Assembly: GCA_964020155.1 (NCBI GenBank)
Contig: OZ026550.1
Coordinates: 2,640,352-2,704,351 of the forward strand
Origin: Chondrilla cf. caribensis
Taxonomy: Eukaryota; Porifera; Demospongiae; Chondrillida; Chondrillidae
Direction: 5' to 3'
DNA length: 64,000 nucleotides
Both the position numbers and the translations under genes were made by a program. The notes beneath the pieces are model-generated. The model worked only from the letters and a program-made list of their open reading frames with translations. It did not search any database and was not told where the DNA came from. Below, piece by piece: positions 50,967-63,223 of the stretch (positions within the stretch are counted from its first letter, which is position 1; every line of letters begins with the position of its first letter).

Positions 50967-53089
50967 ATGGCTCTGAGCATCCAGGTCTTTGTGCAAGTAG
51001 CTCTTTTGTTTTGTGTGGTGACTACCAGTATGGGGGGTATCACTGATTTGCATAAGACAGTCTCAGAACTTGAAACCAAAGTGAAGGTGTCACAAGAAGA
51101 AATCAAGTCACCTCACCAGCTGATAGAACAGTTGGAGAAGAGACTACAGCCACTTGAAGCTAAAGGTGAGTTTGGTGGAGTTTAAATACAACCTGTGGTC
51201 CCTAATCTTCATGGCTGTTAGCTTTTTCATTCACGGCATTTCAAGATGACCATTTATATTCATGTACACATCAATATTTTACATATAATGTACACAACAA
51301 AGTATGTATACAGGCTTCGATCGGCCACAAAATGCACTCATAAGTTTTGGCGGGTGTGTATACAGTTATCTGCCAACACTTGCATAGGTTACATGCACAC
51401 TACTTTTTAAGATTTTGTATTGAAATACTGTACATTGGCAACTTGAATTCAATGTACACACATAATGTTATATTTAAATATCGAGCAGTACTTTACGGCA
51501 AAAACAGTAAAATAATAATATTAATTGTTAAGAAAATTCTGAATCGATAAAAAAGTAAAATAGATTAGCTAGGGGCAACTGTTCTAACAAACGTGCGATA
51601 ACAAATTTTGTAGTGTACCGTAGCTATCATTTCACGAATAAATTAAAAGCTCCCAGGTAAGAAATCAATGTCAAACTCTATCTATATATAACTTTCAATG
51701 AGGTCTGACTATCTTTCTGTCTTACTATCTATGTTCCAAAAACAACTACAATATTTATATAGTTGACATTGATTTCTTATCTAAGATATATATTATGTTA
51801 ATCCATGAATAATAATGTTGCTAATTTGGACTCAATCGACTCATTGCCTTCTTAACAGATAAACTCCTAGAAAGAACCAGACGACAAGTAATTGCATTTG
51901 TCCACCTGGTCCACCGGGACTAGCTGGAGTAAATGGGACGAAGGGTGAACGTGGAGAAAAAGGACAACCCGGAAAAGTTGGACAGAAAGGTGAACCAGGA
52001 CTGAAAGGCCACACAGGAGTGCCAGGACTTAATGGAACAAAAGGTGAACATGGAGAAAGAGGAAACCAAGGAAATGTCGGACAGAAAAGAGAGACCGGAT
52101 TACCAGGACTTAATGGAACAAATGGTAAAAAAGGAAAACCTGGAAAGAAGGGTGAAACAGGCGAGCCAGGACCAAAAGGAGATAGAGGACCCCAAGGAGA
52201 TGCAGGACCACAAGGACCACAGGGACTTAATGGAACAAAGGGAGAAAAGGGTGAACAAGGAGATCAAGGAGTTAATGGAACAAAAGGGGAACGGGGAGAA
52301 AATGGACAGCCAGGAATTGTTGGACAGAAAGGTGAACCAGGACTGAAAGGAAACACAGGATTCCCAGGACATGATGGAAAAATTGGTGAAAATGGAAAAC
52401 CTGGAACGAAGGGTGAAGCAGGCCATCCAGGACCAAAAGGAGATAGAGGACCCCAAGGACCACAGGGATTTGATGGAACAAACGGAGTAAAGGGTGAACA
52501 AGGAGATCAAGGAGTTAATGGAACAAAAGGTGAACGTGGAGAAAATGGACAGCCAGGAATTGTTGGACAAAAAGGTGAACCAGGACTGAAAGGAGATACA
52601 GGATTGCAAGGACTTGATGGAAAAATTGGTGAAAATGGAAAACCTGGAAAGAAGGGTGAAGCAGGCAAGCCAGGACCAAAAGGAGATAGAGGACCCCAAG
52701 GAGATGCAGGACCACAAGGACCACAGGGATTTGATGGAACAAAGGGAGAAAAGGGTGAACTAGGAGATCAAGGTGTTAATGGAACAAAAGGTGAACGTGG
52801 AGAAAGAGGACAACCAGGAAATGTTGGACAGAAAGGAGACACAGGAGTGCCAGGACTTAACGGAAGAAATGGTGAAACAGGAAAACCTGGAAAGAATGGT
52901 AAAGCAGGCAAGCCAGGACCAAAGGGAGAAAAGGGTGAACTAGGAGATCAAGGTATTGATGGAACAAAAGGTGATTGTGGAGAAAACGGACAACCAGGGA
53001 ATGAAGGACAAAAAGGAAAAAAAGGAGAGCGAGGTCCAAGAGGAAACAAGGGAGAGAAAGGACCACCAGGACAAATGGATAATATATGA
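50967..53089 (+). pseudogene. Collagen copy 6, frameshifted near the start of exon 2
   Basis: Exon 1 50967-51165 is intact with a canonical donor; exon 2 would run 51859-53089 after a 693-bp intron. A single-base deletion just after the RTRRQ codons (near 51888) shifts the frame and gives a stop about 13 codons later. Downstream, the Gly-X-Y frame is open for over 1.1 kb and is the longest collagen domain of the second subfamily, with seven N-G-T sequons, three F/I-D-G-T variants and a C-terminus GPPGQMDNI. One Gly-to-Arg interruption occurs in GQKRETG. The long undamaged frame implies the break is recent or a sequencing error. The intron has lost the antisense block seen in copies 4, 5, 7 and 8. 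Confidence 0.75.
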
Positions 53090-54897
53090 AATTCCACATT
53101 GGACCTATCGGAGAGGCAAAAATGATCAGAAGGGAATTAACGATAAAGGAAGGAAACAACTAAACAACTGAAGTGCACACAGACTAATGTTTGTAGAAAT
53201 ACTATACATTCTTTGTCCGTAATAATAATAGAAACAATTGAAATTTAAAGTATAACAATTTATTATCCGATATTCATGCAATGTTCAATTATTGTACTGG
53301 TGAATGTATGAACAACATGGATCCATTATGTATTCATGACTAATATAGGCTGTTTGCCAGTATGCATAATTGTGCCATGTAATGTATATAAGTATAGGCG
53401 CCAATATGAAATCTAGGTTTTTACATTGGAAATTAATTTGTAGGTCGTTCTGAAAACATGATCAAATTTCATGCAAAACTGCATTTTCCCATTTAGCACG
53501 ACCAAAACTGAAATAGTCCAGTCATATTTGGACATACATTATCAGTTTTGTGACAATCTTTCACTTTGCAACTCGATCTGAAAATATATATAATAATTAA
53601 AGCAAATAACACAAACAAATAATCAGTATATTATATGATTGCATATGGCATGATCCGCACACTGAGTACTTTGAGTTTGATGCAACACTGTGGGGAACTG
53701 GTAGGTTTGATAGTTTTTATGGGTTAATGTCATTGAACACACTATAAAAATGAAAAAAATTACTGGAAGTGATTACAGCTGGTAGCTATTACTATGTACA
53801 CTGACATGGTTGAATAATAATATCAAGTACACTTTTTCAACAATGGACCAAGTAGTGAGTACAGATTGGCTATGTTCTTCTATAGATAGGTGTGAGGTGC
53901 AAACAAGTTGGATCCTTATAAATACGGATGAAATTATGGATAATATATATATTTGCATATCTTGCAATTCTTAACCCCCCCATTCTTCTGCATACAAATC
54001 TGCACTTTCAAAACTTTGAAAATTGGAATTATTATGAAATAAAATTGACATGTCTATATAATCAGTCCAAAGTAAGATTATCTACTTTAAAAGGCTGCTG
54101 CAGTTGCTAGCAACCCTTGCTGAACACAGGCTAATACAGTTGGCATCAACACAGATGAACACAGGCTAAAACAAGTGGTTATTACTTACATATACGTCCT
54201 ATTATGTACCACCACCATGGTGATAAATTCACACAAATTTATCGGGTACTTCCCCATACCATTGTTGGGTGGGGATCTATACCCACACCTGATACTAACC
54301 CAAGTCTCAAGTATTTCCACTCGAGCCATGGCAATCCACAATGGGCAAAGCAATATTATACAAATCTTGTACTATAATAGGATCTATAGCTAGATTGCAA
54401 TGATACATGTATATGTATGACTGATTCAGAACTGCAACTCTATATTACTACAACTGCTATGAGGCAAACTCAGCAGGACCACAAGGAACTTCTGGAAATT
54501 AAGGAGCACTAGGAGAGGCTGGCGTGATTTTGAAGTCTTCAGTGAAGCCTACCAAGTAGCAAATCACATTATGGGAAGACATACAGTATTTCATTAGTGG
54601 TGGAACTGTGCATGCATCACTAAATCAATTACTGTGACAATAACCATAATCATGTCATGCAGGTGCAATTCAGGAGGACACTGTGACTGCATATGACCGG
54701 GAGTAGTACCTCATGAACTGTGTAGATATATTATCTTCAGTGACCAAGTAAGTGTGTTCACAGTTCTGAATCATATGCTTTTTACACTTCACTTCAACAG
54801 TTTACACTATAATGATAATCACTATAAATATATATTACTGGTTGGTATTATTAGATTATTATTACAACTAAACACATAGATCACAAAATGTGTACAA
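53090..54897. other. Intergenic region between collagen copies 6 and 7
   Basis: The shortest spacer of the array. It keeps the conserved 3' flank and the upstream flank but has lost the 7TM gene, the unknown repeated block and its CA tract. A collagen exon relic lies at 54472-54560. No gene recognised. Confidence 0.6.
54472..54560 (+). pseudogene. Relic collagen-like exon, copy f
   Basis: Reads A-G-P-Q-G-T-S-G-N-stop-G-A-L-G-E-A-G-V: a clean Gly-X-Y register except for one TAA. The copy at 60.4 kb has its stop two codons earlier, where this copy has Gly, so each copy shows the other's stop to be secondary. Confidence 0.65.
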
Positions 54898-54961
54898 ACA
54901 CACAGACACATAGACACACCAACACATGCACACACACACCACACACACACACACACATGCA

Positions 54962-55022
<61 letters not shown>

Positions 55023-55028
55023 TACACA

Positions 55029-55072
<44 letters not shown>

Positions 55073-55117
55073 ACACACACACACACAGCACGTGCGCACA
55101 CGCACACACACACACAC
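54898..55117 (+). repeat. (CA)n microsatellite upstream of collagen copy 7
   Basis: CA tract with several CACCACAC phase shifts, ending about 300 bp before the copy 7 start codon. Confidence 0.97.
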
Positions 55118-55337
55118 AAGCATGACATTGTGCAAACACTAGAATCAACTTGTTTACCCAAAAGTAGAATTACTAAGGATTCCACATTAGGGTTGTGTGG
55201 GTATGGGCTCTTGTATGAATTCTCATTCTCTCTCAATGTCAACTGGAGCACCATAATAATAATATATACATAGAGCTCTATATTATTATTTTACATAACT
55301 ATAATTACACAATGAATATAATTAAAAGTGGGCCTCA

Positions 55338-55373
55338 CTATATGAACTGCCTGTTCTCTTGTGGTTACCACTA
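55338..55373 (+). promoter_or_regulatory. Promoter region of collagen copy 7
   Basis: TATATGAA near 55339 replaces the better TATA box of copies 1-5. The palindrome at 55359-55373 has one changed base (ACCACTA). Confidence 0.4.
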
Positions 55374-55415
55374 ACTAGAACTGAGAAATTTAGAGTATTG
55401 ACTGGAGCTACAGTT

Positions 55416-57564
55416 ATGGCTGCAAGCATTCAGGTCTTTGTACAAGTGGTTCTTTTGTTTTGTGTGGTGACTACTAGTATGGGGGGTATCACTGATTTGC
55501 ATAAGACAGTTTCAGAACTTGAAAACAAAGTGAAGATGTCACAAGAAGAAATCAAATCACTTCACCAGTTGGTAGAACACTTGGAGAAGAGACTACAACA
55601 ACTTGAAGCAAAAGGCGAGTTTGGTGGGGTTCAAATACAACCAGTGGTCCCTACTCTTCATGGCTGTTAGTCATGACTATCCTTTTTTCATTCACAGAAT
55701 TTTAAGATGTCCATATTTATAATACAATATATACGTACTTTTAGGTGAGCACTATGATGACCAAAATTAAAATGAATGATCTGCATCTAAAAAGACTTAA
55801 ATATACTACCTACCTAAATGTACCTTACTTTTTTAGTAATATATACCCTCATTTATATTCATGTATCCATCATATATTTTAAATATTAATATACTGTACA
55901 CAACAAAGTTTGTGTACAGCCTTCGGTCGACCACAAAATGCATTCGTCGGTTTTGGCGAGTGTGTATACAGTTATCTGCCAACACTTGCATAGGTTACAT
56001 ACACACTACTCTTCAGCATTTTGCATTGAAATGTTGTACATTGGCAACTTATGTACAATGTACTATTTAAATATGGAGCAGTACTTTACGGCAAAACCAG
56101 AAGAATAGTAGTATTAATTTTTAAGAAATGCTTCAATAGAAAGTTAGTGCAGAAATAATTTTCCACTTTCTTCCTTCCAACAGACTTCGTCCATTGTATT
56201 TCCAACATCCTCATCTGCAATAATCTTTGGCTCTTTGCGATCAATAGAAAATTGCTGATAACATACCGAATAGCATCTACTTTAAGTTCAGAGCCAACTT
56301 CCCGTCAATTCTCTCGACATAGGAAACAATTATTCCATGAAGAGGATTGGAGTCAATCTTCCTGCAAGCATTCTACCCTCATGTGTATAATATAGCATGT
56401 GCTGTGCAGATATACACTGCAACCTATTTATGTACACATACATCTATGATGCTAAAACCAAATTGTGCGGAATGACTGCAGTTAGAAGGAACTGTTCTAG
56501 CGATGTACGTAAACAAATTTTGTTGTATACCTTAGCTATCATTTCATGAATAAAATTAAGCTCTTAGGTAAGAAATCAATATGTCAAACTGTATCTATAA
56601 TATTCAATGAGGTCTAAAACCCTTTTACTATCTAGTATGTTCCGAATAGTACAACTAATAGATATCATCTTAACAAGCAATAAGCTCAAATTTACAGACA
56701 GGAGAATCTGTCCCTGTTGTCTCATATACAAACTATTATTGTATTTTGAAAACAGTATAATATATGTGTTAATCTTAATAATCATGTTGCTAATTTGGAT
56801 TATATTTACTCATTACTTTCTTAACAGATAAGCTCCTAGAAAGAACCCGACGACAAGATGATTGCGTTTGTCAACCTGGACCAAAAGGGGATAGAGGACT
56901 ACCGGGACTGGATGGGATTAATGGAACGAAAGGTGAAAAGGGAGACCCAGGGCCACATGGGGAGAGGGGTAAAAAGGGGGGGCTAGGCCTGCCAGGATCT
57001 ACAGGACCAAAGGGACCACGAGGACCAAAGGGAGACAAAGGCGATTTGGGAAATCAAGGAGTTAATGGAACAAAGGGTCAACGTGGTGAAAAAGGACAGT
57101 CAGGAAATGTTGGACAGAAAGGTGAACCAGGACTGAATGGACACAACGGGTTGCCAGGACTTAATGGTACAAATGGTAAAAAAGGAAAACCTGGAAAGAA
57201 GGGTGAAACAGGCGAGCCAGGACCAAAAGGAGATAGAGGACCCAAAGGAGATGCAGGACCACAAGGACCACAGGGACTTAATGGAACAAAGGGAGAAAAG
57301 GGTGAAATAGGAAATCAAGGAGTTAATGGAACAAAAGGTGAACGTGGAGAAAATGGACAGGCAGGAAATTTTGGACAGAAAGGTGAACCAGGACTGAAAG
57401 GAAACACTGGATTGCCAGGACTTAACGGAACAAATGGTGAAAAAGGAAAACCTGGAGAGAAGGGTGAAACAGGCGAGCCAGGAACAATTGGAGAAAAGGG
57501 TGAAAAAGGACAACCAGGGAATATTAATGTTGGACAAATGGGGAACCAGACAAGGAAAGGATAG
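55416..57564 (+). CDS. Collagen copy 7: secreted coiled-coil / Gly-X-Y protein with GC donor
   Basis: Exons 55416-55614 and 56828-57564, intron 1213 bp, phase 1; predicted 311 aa if spliced as in the other copies. The 5' splice site is AAAAG/GCGAGT, with C replacing the T of GT. GC-AG introns are rare but functional in animals, though GCGAGT is not the best form. Exon 2 is open from [12 protein letters not shown] through Cys-Val-Cys to a hydrophilic end ([14 protein letters not shown]) that leaves the Gly-X-Y pattern. Six N-G-T sequons. An AATAAA candidate poly(A) signal lies at about 57734. Splicing efficiency is the main doubt. Confidence 0.7.
56150..56410 (-). other. Antisense ORF block in collagen copy 7 intron, broken
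   Basis: Homologous to 37650-37930 and 62380-62640. A deletion beside the KVDAIW codons and other indels close the frame. Confidence 0.35.
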
Positions 57565-57749
57565 CAATTAATATAATATTGGCTACCATGTGACAATCTT
57601 TTCTACAAGAATACCTAATATACCTAAATATATAAGGAGAATGTGCAAGTTAACATTATTATTCATGACAATAATATGCATAATACATGTAGTCTAAGTT
57701 ATACAATAATATATGTGCACGAGGATAGCTATAAATAAATAAATATACA

Positions 57750-58360
57750 GGAGAAGGAGAAAGCTTGACATCATTCTTTCATGGGAATAAGTGACTGTAT
57801 TTTTGTAGTCTAACATCATGCATGAATTATATTTTTGTAGTCTAACATCATGCATGAATTATACAATGATTTAGAATGAATACATGATTAGTAATTCAAT
57901 GATAAGTTATTGATAAGGGCTGATTGGACAATATGAATAGTAAATTATTGATAGATATGTACAAGAAGATCTGCCTGGATAATGCATGGCATAAATAAAC
58001 ATGGATATAAGCATTATAGGAAGAGTATTATGATTACGGTTAGCAAACATTAGTGTCTTGTGTTGCCATTTTAAACTTGCATGTGCCATACTGTAGGCAA
58101 CTAACGGTAGTAATGGACCAGGTTGCCATTTCAATATGTTCTCCAGGCTACGAATACACTACTCTTCTTGATGGAGTTATAAACAGCCATCAGAGATGAG
58201 TGACATGCATTCATGCACCCAGGCAAGTCTTTACATTTTATAACATAGGACGTAGGAATTTGGAATGTCAGTATATTTTAGCTTTTGACTACTTTGGAGT
58301 TCAGAATTGAGAGAAAGAGGATCGGAATCTGGAGTTTGGAATTTGACAGTATGACTATTT

Positions 58361-58404
<44 letters not shown>

Positions 58405-58975
58405 GTAGAAGAAGAAAATTTAAGATCATGTTCCATAACAATAAGCATATCTGTGTAGTCTCACATCATGTAGAAGTTCTACAATTATGTAGAATGGATA
58501 CTTGATTAGCAAAAGAAAAGTTATTGTTATGGAGTGATTGGACAAGTTGATAAGTTTATAAGTGTGAGATGGGCCAATGGACTAAGATAATTATTCCTGA
58601 AACGAAAAGAATACTAAATAATATTGATGATATATGCAACAAGTTATACCGGGAAAATAAGGTAAATAAACTTGTTTATAGCTTTAATAAAGCAAGTGGA
58701 TTGTAATAATAATAGCCAATAATTATGAATAGGACATTACCTAACCATTAACATCTTATGCTACCATTTTAAATTTGCACCATGTATTTATGTATGTATT
58801 TATTTAATCATTTATTTATTAATTTTATTTTCATCTGGCTATCGTTTCTCCAGTAGAATTAAGATTACCTAACCTAACCTAACCTAGCAATATGGTAGGC
58901 AAATGACAGTAGTCATGACAGTAGTAATGGTTGCCGTTGTAATCTATTCTCCAAGCTACATAATATATACAACTC
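57750..58975. repeat. Diverged tandem duplication
   Basis: The left copy (57750-58165) and right copy (58410-58975) share, in order, a GTCTAACATCATG/GTCTCACATCATG stretch, the GCCATTTTAAACTTGC region and CTCTTCTTGATGGAGTT. They are separated by a TA tract, and the right copy is lengthened by a LINE tail. Confidence 0.65.
58790..58886 (+). mobile_element. 5'-truncated LINE tail with (CCTAA)n end
   Basis: An insertion of about 100 bp within the right arm of the duplication, at a point where the left arm is continuous. It is T-rich, then GGCTATCGTTTCTCCAG and AATTAAGATTA followed by (CCTAA)3. This resembles the 3' end and simple-repeat tail of the LINE at 12.5-15.0 kb (AAGATTATACC then an ATACA repeat). 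Confidence 0.45.
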
Positions 58976-59076
58976 TTCTTGATGGAGTTGCATGCAATGC
59001 ATGTTTGTAATAGCAGTAATACGTATTCACATGCAGATAAATGTAATACACTGTTTGTGAGTGCATGCGAGTATGC

Positions 59077-59094
59077 GTGTGTGTGTGTCTGTGT

Positions 59095-59132
<38 letters not shown>

Positions 59133-59141
59133 GTGTGTGCA
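59077..59141 (+). repeat. (TG)n microsatellite
   Basis: TG tract with TGTCTG interruptions, the only long tract of the window in this orientation on the + strand. Confidence 0.95.
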
Positions 59142-60399
59142 GGTTACTGCAGTATTCTGGATAGTTTATTAATATATGCTTGCAAATTTACTTCATCCTT
59201 GAATGTATGTATTATTAAGCTACATATGGTAGACGTTGAGTGTATTTTGTATTTTTATTGTGTAGATATATATACCACTTGATCGAATGACAAATGAATG
59301 CCCTCACGCTACAATCCCAATGATGGTGCTGGGATATTATGTATAATAATATACTTTACTTTTTCTAGTATTACGTACTATAAGTCTAGTAAATTTTTAT
59401 CATGTTAACACAGCATTTTGTTTCCTATACATGTATACATGTAAGTACTGAGAGAATTTCTTATACTTATAAAAGTATGTTATTTGCAAATAATATACAA
59501 CTTACTATTCACAATTTCCACCTCCAGACTGCTACCGACCAGGAGTAGATTTTTCTTCTGCATATACACTCATATATACACACAAATGTCTGGATCAAAT
59601 ACCCATGTCTTCCATATTGATTGTACATATTTCCTCCACTTGCAGCTAGCATGTGTAGTGAAGGTGAAATTACATAATGTTCATATCGTCCAATCCCTAT
59701 CAATGCTGATGTATGGCATCTTACCTTATGGAGCCTCTTTCTTTGATGAGAGTAGCATTATGCTTGTAATAACTCCATGGTGACAATTTCCCAAAGGCCA
59801 ATCATCCACAGCTGAATGAGACAGTTTTTAGTAAAGTTGTAAATGCAAGTATAATATTATACCTAGGTATACATATGCAATGTATCTAACAGTGTATCAT
59901 AGTGAACAGCATGCATTATGCATTTTGCTGCACATGTATCGTGCTCTATTATTTTGAATAACTAATTTGCATGATTATTTCTGAGACGAAGAATTAGACC
60001 AAGATCCAGTTTCTACATACTGTCAAACTGCAAGATAAATTTATAGTAGGGCATGCATCAATGAGAGCTGATGCCCTAACGAATGTACATGCAGTGGATG
60101 GATGCAACATGTGCAGATGCAGACACTACAACATGTACATGGAAGTTATAGAGCATGATGCAGACCTCCGTCGATGCTGTGTGCATACTATTCATCTTCT
60201 GCTATTGTTTACTGGTATGCAAACCTCTGCACACTGCATGTGCTAAGCTCCTATGACATGAAACAGACAACATGTAGAGGTGCTGACACTACCATATGAA
60301 AATGTGCTATAAAAAGAGAAAAAAGGTCCACATTGATGTCCTGGAAATGAAATGATGGGTTGAAAGGTCACAAGAACCACAAGAACCTATTTTATTTGA

Positions 60400-60530
60400 C
60401 AGGGAAACAGGATCTCTTATACAGATACGTGATCAGCTAGGACCACAAGGAACGTCTTGAAATCAAGGAGCACTAGGAGATGCTGGGGTGCTTTTTTAAG
60501 TCTTCTGTGAAGCGTACCAAGTAGCAAATC
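60400..60530 (+). pseudogene. Relic collagen-like exon, copy g
   Basis: After TTTTATTTGACAG (acceptor-like) and about 40 bp, it reads L-G-P-Q-G-T-S-stop-N-Q-G-A-L-G-D-A-G-V. It is preceded by the same flank sequence as the copies at 7.4 and 25.4 kb, which ties the whole set together. Confidence 0.65.
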
Positions 60531-61116
60531 ACATTATGGGAAGACATACAGTATATCATTAGTGGTGGAACTGTGCATGCATCACTAAATCAATTACTGT
60601 AACAATAATCATAATCATGTCATGCACGTACAATTCAGGAGGTCACTGCGACTGCATATGACCAGGAGTAGTAAATCATGAACAGTCTAGATATGACAAG
60701 ATCTTCAGGGAACCAAGTACTAAGTGTGTTTACAGCATCCTTCAATGTTACTAAAAATGTACAATATTATGCTGTCCAACATGATATGTTAATAACCTTG
60801 GGTTGAATGGAACTCCTAACCCAATTGCAACATTCTTATGAGTGTTGACCTTATTAAGAACACTTTCATATCATAATGCTCACATTGAATCACAAAACAA
60901 CTCCTATCACATGTCATTCCAAATCATATTCTTTTTGCACTTCACTTCAACAGTTTATGCTATAACAATGTTCAATATGAAATCATCAAATCAAATCCTG
61001 ATATAGTGTACAAATATATGACATTGTGGGAAAATATTTTATTGCAAAATGATATATTATTTCTCAGTATTATTAGATTATCATTACAACTAAACACATA
61101 GATCACAAAATGTGCA

Positions 61117-61288
<172 letters not shown>

Positions 61289-61477
61289 GCACAAATGCTA
61301 GAATCAACTTGTTTACGCCAAAGCAAAATTGTTAAGGATTCCACGTTGCATGTGGGTATGGGGTTCTCATATGAATTCACATTCCTGTCAATATCAGCTG
61401 AAGCACCATATATACACACAGCTCTACATTATACATAACTGGAAATGCACAATGAATATCATTAAAAGTGGGCCTAA

Positions 61478-61513
61478 CTATAAACACTGCCTGTTCTCTT
61501 GTGGTTACCACAA
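61478..61513 (+). promoter_or_regulatory. Core promoter of collagen copy 8
   Basis: TATAAACA near 61479 and the perfect palindrome TTGTGGTTACCACAA at 61499-61513. Confidence 0.45.
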
Positions 61514-61555
61514 ACTAGCACTGAGAAATTTAGAATATTGACTGGAGCTACAGTT

Positions 61556-61754
61556 ATGGCACCAAGCATTCAGATCTTTGCACAAGTGGCTCTTTTGTTT
61601 TGTGTGATGACTACCAGTATGGGGGGTATCACTGATTTGCATAAGACAGTTTCAGAACTTGAGAACAAAGTGAAGGTGTCACAAGAAGAAATCAAGTCAC
61701 TTCACCAGTTGATAGAACAGTTAGAGAAGCGAATACAACCACTTGAAGCAAAAG
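61556..61754 (+). CDS. Collagen copy 8, first exon only (partial)
   Basis: A 199-nt exon encoding a signal peptide ([17 protein letters not shown]) and coiled coil ending QPLEAK, with donor AAAAG/GTGAGA. It is intact and as conserved as the other first exons. The expected second exon, 0.4 to 1.3 kb away in other copies, is not found before a Ty3/gypsy element begins near 62970. Either the element lies in the intron and exon 2 is beyond the window, or exon 2 is lost. Confidence 0.75.
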
Positions 61755-62233
61755 GTGAGACTTGTGAGGTTCAAATACAACCTGCGGTCCCTATTCATGC
61801 CTGTTAGCCATGATTATCCTTTTTTCATTCACAGCATTTTAAGATGTCCATATTTTTAACGCAATATATACTGCTAGGTGTGCATTATGATGACCAAAAT
61901 TAAAAAAAAAATGCTTATTAACTAATTGAAAATTGTCCTCCAGATGGCTTCAAACTTAGACAATTTGGTGCCAATATCAGCCTCCAAAGAGACTTTGAAT
62001 GCTGAAATTTACTACCTACCTAAATGGATCTTACTTTCTTAGTAATACCCTCCTTTATATTCATGTATATACCCATCAATATTTTATAGAGTATGCAACA
62101 AAATTTGTATATAGGCTTGCATTCATAAGCTTTGGCAGGTGTGTATACAGTTATCTGCCAATACTTGCATAGGTTACATACCCACTACTTTTTAGTATTT
62201 TGTATTGAAATACTATACATTGACAACTTGAAT

Positions 62234-62732
62234 TCAGTGAACTTCAAGGCAAATAAAGTTATATTTAAATATCAGGTGGTACTTTACGGCAAAACAGTAG
62301 AATAGTAAAATTAATTTTTTATAAAATGCTTCGATAAAAAAGTAAAATAGACAAGATTGTTCACTTCCCCTCTTCTGACAGACTTCATCCATTGCATTTC
62401 TAACATCCTCATCAATAGTCTTAGGCTCTTTGCGATTGATAAAAAAATTCGTCATAGCATACCACCCAAATAGCATCTACTTCAAGTTTTTTCAGCTTCC
62501 CATCTGATTCAACTCTTTCGACATAGGAGACAATTATTCTGTGAAGAGGATCAGAGTCAATCTTCCTGCAAGCATTCTCCCTTGTGTGTATAATATAGCA
62601 TGTGCTGTGCTGCAATAAGACTTTAACCTTTATCCTTTGTCTACATATAACAGCTTCCATTTTGTAATGCACATTTCCATCATAAAAGGAATCAAGCATG
62701 GGTCTACCAATTTGCAAACCCACAAAAATCAA
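62234..62732 (-). other. Antisense ORF block in collagen copy 8 intron
   Basis: Two overlapping minus-strand frames (62732-62421 and 62476-62234) carry [52 protein letters not shown] and DEDVRNAMDE. This is the most complete copy at its 5' end, but a frameshift lies near 62450. No family is assigned. Confidence 0.4.
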
Positions 62733-62892
62733 AGGGAGCTCAAAGAGTGTTTACACATTCAAAACACAAAACAAATAAATCAATTTATAAACTTGCAGCT
62801 GTTGCAGCTGATGCCTGTATGGGTTTGCAAATTTGTGGACATATGCCTGATTCCTTTTATAATGGGAATGTTGATTACAAAATGGAAGGTGT

Positions 62893-62893
<1 letters not shown>
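62649..62893. repeat. Inverted repeat with coding-like arms
   Basis: The left arm 62649-62722 and right arm about 62820-62893 are roughly 74 bp each and largely complementary. Both arms encode the same peptide on opposite strands (MLDSFYDGNVHYKME on the minus strand, MPDSFYNGNVDYKME on the plus strand), around a 97-bp loop. Confidence 0.75.
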
Positions 62894-62928
<35 letters not shown>

Positions 62929-62968
62929 GTTTAAGATGCTAAAGGCTTTCCAGTATACCATGTATATT

Positions 62969-63199
62969 GTACCGTCCTAAAGCAGACTAACTGCACGTCT
63001 AATTGAACAACCTTTTTGTGTGTGTTGATGGTTTCGGTTCGTGCATGAGTGACATTTGTATTTTAACATTTGCGTACTCTGTGCCTTGCTTATTATTTCG
63101 GTGATCGTGCTATATGTATAAAAGGGCCTGTATTTTTGATTCATTCATTCATGAGCTTGCAGCTGATTGAGATGTTTCTGCGATAAAGTTCTATAAACA
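62969..63199 (+). mobile_element. 5' LTR of a Ty3/gypsy element (approximate start)
   Basis: The LTR end is placed at ..TATAAACA (63199), followed directly by TTTTGGCGACGAGGA, a primer-binding-type sequence common before gag in such elements. A TATAAAAGGGC box lies near 63115. The 5' end is uncertain; TGTACCGTCC near 62969 is the best candidate, giving a short LTR of about 230 bp. Confidence 0.55.
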
Positions 63200-63223
63200 T
63201 TTTGGCGACGAGGATAAATTCCA

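Larger units (their letters stand above)
57565..61116. other. Intergenic region between collagen copies 7 and 8
   Basis: No intact gene seen. Contains an internal tandem duplication (about 57750-58160 and 58410-58975), a (TA)n tract (58364-58396), a LINE tail (58790-58886), a (TG)n tract (59077-59141), unique AT-rich sequence at 59.2-60.2 kb and a collagen exon relic at 60.4 kb. Confidence 0.55.
61755..62960. other. Presumed intron of collagen copy 8
   Basis: Aligns with the introns of copies 4, 5 and 7, including the antisense ORF block. It is then extended by an inverted repeat and a (TA)n tract (62898-62922) not seen in the others. Confidence 0.6.

Noticed and set aside
51859..51930. Alternative acceptor rescuing the frame of collagen copy 6
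   Set aside because: No AG with a pyrimidine tract in the right phase was seen between the conserved acceptor and the first Gly-X-Y; the conserved acceptor itself is intact.
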